Part shown: piece by piece, positions 6,465-10,801 of the stretch | Numbering within the stretch: the first letter of the stretch is position 1 | Layout: each line of letters begins with the position of its first letter | NCBI GenBank assembly: GCA_018396795.1 | Contig: JAGTRH010000030.1 | Location: 1 to 10,801, forward strand | Source of the DNA: Candidatus Bathyarchaeota archaeon | Lineage (GTDB): Archaea; Thermoproteota; Bathyarchaeia; Bathyarchaeales; B26-1 | Direction of reading: 5' to 3' | Length of the DNA: 10,801 nt | Program-made: the position numbers and the translations under genes | Notes under the pieces: generated by a model | What the model was told of the DNA's origin: nothing | What the model saw: only the letters and a program-made list of their open reading frames with translations | Database searches by the model: none

Positions 6465-7040
6465 TTGCGCTTACATGTTCACAAGAAGGCATTTCGCTCC
6501 CTTGGGATATCGGAAAGCTTCATTAAGGGTTTAAGTAGCAAATCGATCCTTGCTGGTGTAGTTCTTAGAAGCGATGGCATAGTGGACGGTTTCACTTTTT
6601 CCAAGGTTACTGTCGGCGGTATGGATGCAACGGAGAAAGTTATCGAAATTTATAAGTCCCTTAAAAGAGATGACGTAAATGTCTTAATGCTTAATGGCTG
6701 CGTAATAAGTTGGTATAATGTAATTGATTTACAGAGGATTTATGAGGAAATTAAGGTTCCACTTATATGCGTAACTTATGAAGAATCTCCAGGACTAGAA
6801 AAATATTTTATGGAACTATTCCCAGAAGACTATGAAAAACGTATCGAGACGTATCACAAAAATGGACCAAGAATTGCTATAAAACTTCATACAGGACATG
6901 AAGTCTACGTAAGATTCTATGGAATGAGCCTAGAAGAGGCGAAAGGAATATTGAACAAGTTCACGTTGCACGGTGCTATTCCAGAGCCATTAAGAGTAGC
7001 AAGATTATTAGCAAGAGGAGTAAGGAAGATGCTCACCTAG
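6465..7040 (+). CDS. DUF99 family protein
   Basis: Archaeal protein family of unknown function, thought from structure to have an RNase H-like fold related to endonuclease V (general knowledge, not shown here). Family signs are KKAFRSLGISESF at the N-terminus, VGGMDATEKVIE in the middle (from about residue 46), VLMLNGCVISWYNVIDLQ, and the very typical C-terminus GAIPEPLRVARLLARG. It is 191 residues from TTG 6465. TTG is preferred over GTG 6456 because AGGTG (6454-6458) then sits six bases upstream as ribosome-binding site, and MRLHVHKKAFRSLGISES matches the usual family beginning; GTG 6456 would add only three residues. It lies 22 bases after alaX, likely co-transcribed. No catalytic role is claimed. 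Confidence 0.88.
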   Translation: MRLHVHKKAFRSLGISESFIKGLSSKSILAGVVLRSDGIVDGFTFSKVTVGGMDATEKVIEIYKSLKRDDVNVLMLNGCVISWYNVIDLQRIYEEIKVPLICVTYEESPGLEKYFMELFPEDYEKRIETYHKNGPRIAIKLHTGHEVYVRFYGMSLEEAKGILNKFTLHGAIPEPLRVARLLARGVRKMLT

Positions 7041-7116
7041 CTTAAATAAAAATATCATGACGAGATGGATTTAAGTTTTACCCCAAACCCAATAACTCCC
7101 TATCGAACTCTAAAGA

Positions 7117-7135
7117 AACAAAGCGCGCGCTTGTT
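7117..7135 (-). terminator. GC-rich hairpin followed by T-rich tract, terminator-like
   Basis: Read on the minus strand right at the stop of the gene at 7135-7608: AACAAGCGCGCGC(T)TTGTT, with an 8-base GC core (7123-7130), one unpaired base and AACAA/TTGTT flanks, followed by TCTTTAG and more T. The core AAGCGCGCGCTT (7121-7132) is perfectly palindromic and stands out in AT-rich DNA. It may also end DUF99 transcripts from the other side. Otherwise 7041-7134 holds nothing recognisable. Confidence 0.5.
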
Positions 7136-7608
7136 CAGTGAATCAGTTTCCCCTTCTTCTGAAAGTAGTCAAATATTTCAGAGTTATTCCTTGGATCCGA
7201 GCCTTTAAAGAACTCTGGAGATGGGTAGCCTTTTTCAATCTTTATGGTATTATCTTGAATTTTCAGGGTATCTATTACTATCCCTGAATAGCTCAAAGAG
7301 GAAAGGGATACCCAAAATGACCCGTTGTAAATTTCTTTGCCATTTATTTTTATCACAAAAGGACTGCCCGTCATAGGCACCTTTAGCGCTTTAATCTTCT
7401 CAACCCCTCTTGCAGTGAGCTTGATTTCATGAGAAGTTTTATTGTACGATACAATATCTTCATCTGATATTACCAGTTTATTACTCTCAAGATAGATTCC
7501 AAAACCTTCTTGCGGCTGCTGGCTTAGAAAAAGCCACCCAACAATAGAAATTCCAGCCAGCAACAAGACAATAACGCTTAAAACCACCTTCTTCTTGCTG
7601 AGCCTCAT
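7135..7608 (-). CDS. Small membrane-anchored or exported protein of unknown function
   Basis: 157 residues. The N-terminus MRLSKKK is basic and is followed by one hydrophobic segment (about residues 8-28), so this is a signal anchor or signal peptide with the rest outside the cell. No lipobox cysteine is seen. The outer domain begins with GFGIYLESNKLVISDEDI and contains ARGVEKIKALKVP, GSPFVIKINGKEIYNG, SGIVIDTLKIQ and, near the end, GYPSPEFFKGSDPRNN. I recall similar hypothetical proteins in other archaea but no function. Start ATG 7606-7608 lies just downstream of a good TATA box (7639-7645), so the transcript is nearly leaderless, and a strong hairpin follows the stop: it looks like a one-gene unit. 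Expressed and conserved in appearance; role unknown. Confidence 0.8.
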   Translation of the reverse strand: MRLSKKKVVLSVIVLLLAGISIVGWLFLSQQPQEGFGIYLESNKLVISDEDIVSYNKTSHEIKLTARGVEKIKALKVPMTGSPFVIKINGKEIYNGSFWVSLSSLSYSGIVIDTLKIQDNTIKIEKGYPSPEFFKGSDPRNNSEIFDYFQKKGKLIH

Positions 7609-7638
7609 ATTCTATCCATACAAAATCCATAGTACATG

Positions 7639-7645
7639 TATTTAA
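7639..7645 (-). promoter_or_regulatory. TATA box for the membrane-anchored protein gene
   Basis: On the minus strand CTTAAATACA (core TTAAATA) is a strong archaeal TATA element. Its centre at 7642 predicts transcription start near 7616, about eight bases before ATG 7608. The rest of 7609-7743 shows no gene. Confidence 0.5.
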
Positions 7646-7743
7646 GATTACCTACCATGATCGCATAAGCGCATTTGTTTGTATGTTTGGGTTTGGGGAT
7701 AAAATTTTTATAATCATGAAAGCAACCTCTTCTTTGAAAGGGA

Positions 7744-8016
7744 TCATCCAACTATTCTTATTTGTGTCCCCAATGCCTGTCCAGGTAATCCCCTTCTAAA
7801 CCTAGCCCTTACTAAACCTTTATTTCCATGTGGTGCAACAATTACACCCACAATAGTGTTCTTTTTTCCATCAGTCCAAGCAACCCTTCGCCCAATTAGC
7901 TGACTAGCTTCAGCACGCGACTTAATTCTTGGAAACTGAAGTATGCATTCTCTAGAATATTGTTCTCTTGGTCCAATCCTATAGTTTATGATAACCCCTT
8001 TCAGATCGAAAGACAT
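7744..8016 (-). CDS. rpl35ae: Ribosomal protein eL33 (L35Ae)
   Basis: 90-residue protein of the large ribosomal subunit, found in archaea and eukaryotes. Recognised by LIGRRVAWTDGKKNTIVGVIV in the centre and the highly conserved HGNKGLVRARFRRGLPGQALGT at residues 63-84. The N-terminus MSFDLKGVIINYRIGPREQY fits the archaeal family. ATG 8014-8016 is preceded on the minus strand by GGAGG nine bases upstream, with a second match, GGTGA, between: a strong site befitting a ribosomal protein. Upstream is hel308, 166 bases away and separated by a terminator-like hairpin, so eL33 is probably transcribed on its own. Complete. Confidence 0.95.
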   Translation of the reverse strand: MSFDLKGVIINYRIGPREQYSRECILQFPRIKSRAEASQLIGRRVAWTDGKKNTIVGVIVAPHGNKGLVRARFRRGLPGQALGTQIRIVG

Positions 8017-8073
8017 CCTTCACCGCCTCCATTCTCTAAGATTTCACTAGGATGTTAACATCAAGATAATAGA

Positions 8074-8082
8074 GACTTAAAG
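8074..8082 (-). promoter_or_regulatory. Weak TATA-like candidate for eL33
   Basis: On the minus strand CTTTAAGTC, centred near 8078, predicts transcription start near 8052 and a leader of about 36 bases holding the ribosome-binding site. The match is mediocre, and an AT-rich stretch near 8090-8098 is an alternative. Confidence 0.25.
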
Positions 8083-8127
8083 AACACACATTTATTCTTT
8101 ACCATTGTTTAAATGTTAAAAGTTAAG

Positions 8128-8138
8128 CCGCCATGCGG
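8128..8138 (-). terminator. Short GC hairpin between hel308 and eL33
   Basis: CCGC (8128-8131) and GCGG (8135-8138) pair around CAT. Read on the minus strand it lies 45 bases after the hel308 stop and is followed by CTTAACTTTTAAC, so it could end hel308 transcripts. It is flanked by AGTTAAG direct repeats (8121-8127, 8141-8147). The stem is only four pairs. Confidence 0.3.
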
Positions 8139-8182
8139 ATAGTTAAGTTACATGAAATTTAAGGACAAAAGTCAGCGTGAGA

Positions 8183-10435
8183 TTAAGGTGTTTTGGGATT
8201 GTAGTATTCTGTAAGTGGTTGTTGTTCCTGCTGATTTCTTTCTTCAGTCAGCTTTCTCCATTCTTCTTGACTTATTATTCCACCGACCTGCTCCTTTATT
8301 CTTTTCGCTACTTTCGGTCCGATCAGCGGTAGCTCCATTAATTTGCTTATTGGCGCCCTCTTTAAATCTTCAATAGTTCTTAATCCAGCGTTATAAAGTA
8401 TACGCGCTCTCACGCGACCTATACTCTCAAGCCTGGCTAGCGGTAGTAGCTCGGATTTTACTCCCTTCTCAACTCTCTCCATTAACTCCGCTAGCTTCGG
8501 CAGTAAACTTTTATGACCAAGAAGCTTCGCTAACTCATACGATGAGTATAAGAGCCACTTTGCAGTTTCCGTTAAGTGATACAGGTCTCCGGGCTCAACA
8601 TTAAAATGTTCAATTATCTGATCCTCAGTATATTCTTCTATCCAAGCGTTTAGCACTACAGCGGTTTTTACCTCACTAAGGAACTCCTCAAACTCAATTC
8701 TATCGGCCCATTCATCGGGAACATCAAAAAAGAACTCATCCCTGTGCTCATCGATAAATAATGCGACTCTACCCATCTCACTTGATGTCGGCCTAACCCT
8801 AGGCGCCATATCCGGTGTATGTGAGATCATGTGTAGAAAACTAATATTTGTTATCTTCGGCGCCCCTCTCTTAAATGCATCACGCACTATTATTGCGGAG
8901 ACCGGATCAATGTACAGCTGCGAAACTCTTGAACCAAATTCTGTTGCGCGTATGAAATCGCCTTCATATTTTATCATACCTTCATCATACAGAAACTTAA
9001 GTATTCTATTTATAGTACCTTTAATCGCCTCAACATCATATTGATAGGCATATAATGTCTTAGCGAAGAAGTCGTATACCCCCTGCTCAGAGTAAGCGAA
9101 TTCTGAGGCTACAGTCGCCAAAACATGACTTCTGAGAACCTTCTCAACGCCAAGTTTAGACCATATTCGTTCAGGCTTTGCCAGAACAAAACTTGTCATT
9201 AAATAGTCACGTTCTTCATCAGTCCTCGCAATAAGGATCGATTCGCCAATATCGTCATATTTTGGGCGGCCAGCCCTACCAACCATTTGCTTGTACTCGA
9301 GGACAGAAATTGGATAGTAGCCATAACCCGGCTCATAACGTCTATAATCGCTTATAATAACCATTCTAGCTGGCAGATTAACACCGAAGGCTAATGTTGG
9401 TGTGGCAACTAGAGCTTTAATCCTACCCTCACGAAATGAATCCTCTATCATTTTACGATGCACGCCCGATAGCCCTGCATGGTGGAATGCAACTCCGCAT
9501 TTTACTAATTCAGCCAACAAATCACCAAGTCTAGTTCTCTCTCCTGATGATTGAATATTCTCGGCTAGATTTTCAAGGGAGCGCTTAAGGGATTTAGGCA
9601 GTAGTTCACTTATCTCTGGAGCAGCCTTCTTGGCTAAGCTGACAGCATTCTTTCTTGAGGATGCAAATATAAGCGCCTGCCCACCCTGCTTAACACTATG
9701 CAATACAAGATTTATTACGGGATCCTTAACTGTGCGATTTATCTTAATTGAGCCGCCATCTTTAAATTGTATCTCATCGTTTAGTAATATTCCTTCACGG
9801 AGCTTAACTGGCCTCCATTCAGTTGTTATAGCCGCTGCACCAAGCCATTCACCGATCTCACCTGAGTTTCTAACAGTTGCGCTTAAAGCCAATATTTGTA
9901 TATTTGGGTTTATTTGCATCAACCGTGCCAAAACAACCTCTAGCGTTGGACCTCTTTCAACTTCATTGAGTAAATGTACCTCATCTGCTACAACTAGAGA
10001 GATTTCGGTTATCCAAGGCGCTTTATGTCTTAGGAGCGAATCGCATTTTTCATTGGTTGTCACAATGATGTCGAACTTTCCAAGCCATGGATCACTACTA
10101 TCGAAGTCGCCTGTGCTTATGCCAACACTTATATACCGTCCGTTAGGCTTCTTTATAGTGGCATACTTCCTAAATTCCTCATACTTCTCGTTAGCTAAGG
10201 CCTTTAGCGGAGTTAGATATAGAACTTTACCATCACTTTCCATGATATGTTTCAGTGCACATAATTCGGCGACTAGGGTTTTACCTGAAGCTGTTGGGCT
10301 AGCTAATAAAAGATTTTTTCCTTCCAGTGCCCCAGCCTTTATGGCTTCAACTTGTGGCGGGAAAAGTTCCTTTATACCATCTTCTGCGAGAATTCTTTTT
10401 ACATCTGGGTGAATATTTAATTTCTCAGCTAGCAA
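8183..10435 (-). CDS. hel308: Hel308 (Hjm) superfamily 2 DNA helicase
   Basis: ATP-driven 3'-5' DNA helicase, homologue of human HELQ, that acts at stalled replication forks. 750 residues. Q-motif FPPQ (25-28), Walker A ASPTASGKT (45-53), DEVH box (151-154), ALSATV, HHAGLS, ATPTLAFGVNLPAR and motif VI QMVGRAGRP (383-391) are all present. The C-terminal domain has the Hel308 helix-hairpin-helix region with RVRAR (674-678), the element that grips or brakes single-stranded DNA, then LPLIGPKVAKRI. The extreme C-terminus QQPLTEYY (738-745) is a canonical PCNA-binding motif. Start is TTG 10435; an in-frame TAG at 10439-10441 excludes earlier starts, and the N-terminus aligns with the family. MCM ends 22 bases upstream, so the two probably form an operon for fork unwinding and repair. 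All motifs intact. Confidence 0.97.
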   Translation of the reverse strand: MLAEKLNIHPDVKRILAEDGIKELFPPQVEAIKAGALEGKNLLLASPTASGKTLVAELCALKHIMESDGKVLYLTPLKALANEKYEEFRKYATIKKPNGRYISVGISTGDFDSSDPWLGKFDIIVTTNEKCDSLLRHKAPWITEISLVVADEVHLLNEVERGPTLEVVLARLMQINPNIQILALSATVRNSGEIGEWLGAAAITTEWRPVKLREGILLNDEIQFKDGGSIKINRTVKDPVINLVLHSVKQGGQALIFASSRKNAVSLAKKAAPEISELLPKSLKRSLENLAENIQSSGERTRLGDLLAELVKCGVAFHHAGLSGVHRKMIEDSFREGRIKALVATPTLAFGVNLPARMVIISDYRRYEPGYGYYPISVLEYKQMVGRAGRPKYDDIGESILIARTDEERDYLMTSFVLAKPERIWSKLGVEKVLRSHVLATVASEFAYSEQGVYDFFAKTLYAYQYDVEAIKGTINRILKFLYDEGMIKYEGDFIRATEFGSRVSQLYIDPVSAIIVRDAFKRGAPKITNISFLHMISHTPDMAPRVRPTSSEMGRVALFIDEHRDEFFFDVPDEWADRIEFEEFLSEVKTAVVLNAWIEEYTEDQIIEHFNVEPGDLYHLTETAKWLLYSSYELAKLLGHKSLLPKLAELMERVEKGVKSELLPLARLESIGRVRARILYNAGLRTIEDLKRAPISKLMELPLIGPKVAKRIKEQVGGIISQEEWRKLTEERNQQEQQPLTEYYNPKTP
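8201..8224 (-). other. PCNA-interacting (PIP) motif at the Hel308 C-terminus
   Basis: These bases encode QQPLTEYY, which fits Q-x-x-[ILM]-x-x-[FY]-[FY] exactly. It lies five residues from the end, after a polar, glutamine-rich linker, the usual place and setting for such motifs. PCNA interaction has been reported for Pyrococcus Hjm, so function is plausible. Confidence 0.7.
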
Positions 10436-10457
10436 GATCTAAACCCTTTTCTTCGCT

Positions 10458-10801
10458 TTATGTTTTCTTAAGATAGCCACTTCTTTGCTCATCCGCGGTG
10501 CTCTCTCGTATCATCTGTGCAATTAGTTTTTCAGCCTCACTTTTTGATATCCCATATTCGCTGCTTAACCTCTCAAGTAGGTCAGCTCTACTAACCATAC
10601 CAGTCTCCTTCTCCATATCGACAATCATGCTAAGTATCGCTCGAAGCTTATCCTGAACACTTCTAGGCTTACCAACCATTATGATGTCGATATCAAACTT
10701 CTTTGATGAAACATCTATACCAACCTCCTCAAGAGATTTCCTCATTATGCCTATAGCTGCCTCAGCATCCTCTGGTAGAACAATGTTTCTAAGTGCAGCC
10801 C
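10458..10801 (-). CDS. mcm: MCM replicative helicase, C-terminal part (5' end outside window)
   Basis: The last 113 or so residues of the archaeal MCM helicase, which unwinds DNA at the replication fork as a hexamer. The frame runs off the window edge. The visible part begins ALRNIVLPEDAEAAIGIMRKSLEEVGID, the AAA+ lid region of MCM (compare EDAERAIRLMEYSLRQVG), then a variable linker (DIDIIMVGKPRSVQDKLRAIL) and the C-terminal winged-helix domain with MVSRADLLERLSSEYGISKSEAEKLIAQM, ending GYLKKT. The catalytic Walker motifs lie upstream, outside. The internal ATG at 10743-10745 is not a start, since homology continues before it. hel308 begins 22 bases after the stop. Confidence 0.85.
   Translation of the reverse strand, partial: AALRNIVLPEDAEAAIGIMRKSLEEVGIDVSSKKFDIDIIMVGKPRSVQDKLRAILSMIVDMEKETGMVSRADLLERLSSEYGISKSEAEKLIAQMIRESTADEQRSGYLKKT

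Noticed and set aside
9630..10412. Long open frame on the plus strand opposite hel308
   Set aside because: It is antisense to an intact, motif-rich helicase gene and has no recognisable protein features; a codon-bias shadow.
1..10801. tRNA, rRNA, CRISPR array, insertion sequence or integration site
   Set aside because: No cloverleaf, regular repeat-spacer pattern, transposase or terminal inverted repeats were seen in any intergenic space.

Overview
The window reads as archaeal chromosome from a thermophile, most likely a hyperthermophile. It carries archaeal/eukaryotic-type information-processing genes: MCM, Hel308, ABCE1/RLI, ribosomal protein eL33 (L35Ae), a free-standing AlaX and a DUF99 protein. 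It also has a reverse gyrase C-terminus, the usual marker of hyperthermophily, and several TATA-like boxes placed for short-leader or leaderless transcripts. The DNA is AT-rich and densely coding. I cannot fix the lineage; a TACK-type archaeon is a guess.

Layout. Bases 1-715 (+) hold the end of a reverse gyrase gene whose frame is broken by TGA at 14-16. It converges on an unrecognised 166-residue gene on the minus strand (718-1218), and a 34-bp palindrome covers both stop codons. An AT-rich divergent spacer follows. Then comes a forward block: flavin reductase-like protein (1456-1968), ribosome-recycling ATPase ABCE1 (2116-3894), adenine deaminase (3957-5684), alanyl-tRNA editing protein AlaX (5735-6442) and DUF99 (6465-7040). 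From about 7100 everything is on the minus strand. Read in its own direction it is the MCM C-terminus (from 10801), hel308 22 bp later, eL33, and a small membrane-anchored protein of unknown function with its own promoter and a terminator-like hairpin.

How the genes fit together. MCM and Hel308 look like one transcription unit for replication-fork unwinding and repair. Hel308 ends in a canonical PCNA-binding (PIP) motif, QQPLTEYY, which would tie it to the sliding clamp. ABCE1, AlaX and eL33 are translation genes; adenine deaminase is purine salvage. No mobile element, CRISPR array, tRNA or rRNA is visible.

The most notable signal is in start codons. ABCE1 has no in-frame ATG, GTG or TTG upstream of its iron-sulfur domain. 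The first codon matching the family N-terminus (M)RIAVVD is ATT at 2116, nine bases after a perfect AGGAGG. AlaX likewise has no standard start for its N-terminal 95 residues, and CTG at 5735 fits. In both cases a short upstream reading frame ends right at the unusual start. Standard gene calling would truncate both proteins. There is no evidence here for an entirely new multi-gene defence or metabolic system.
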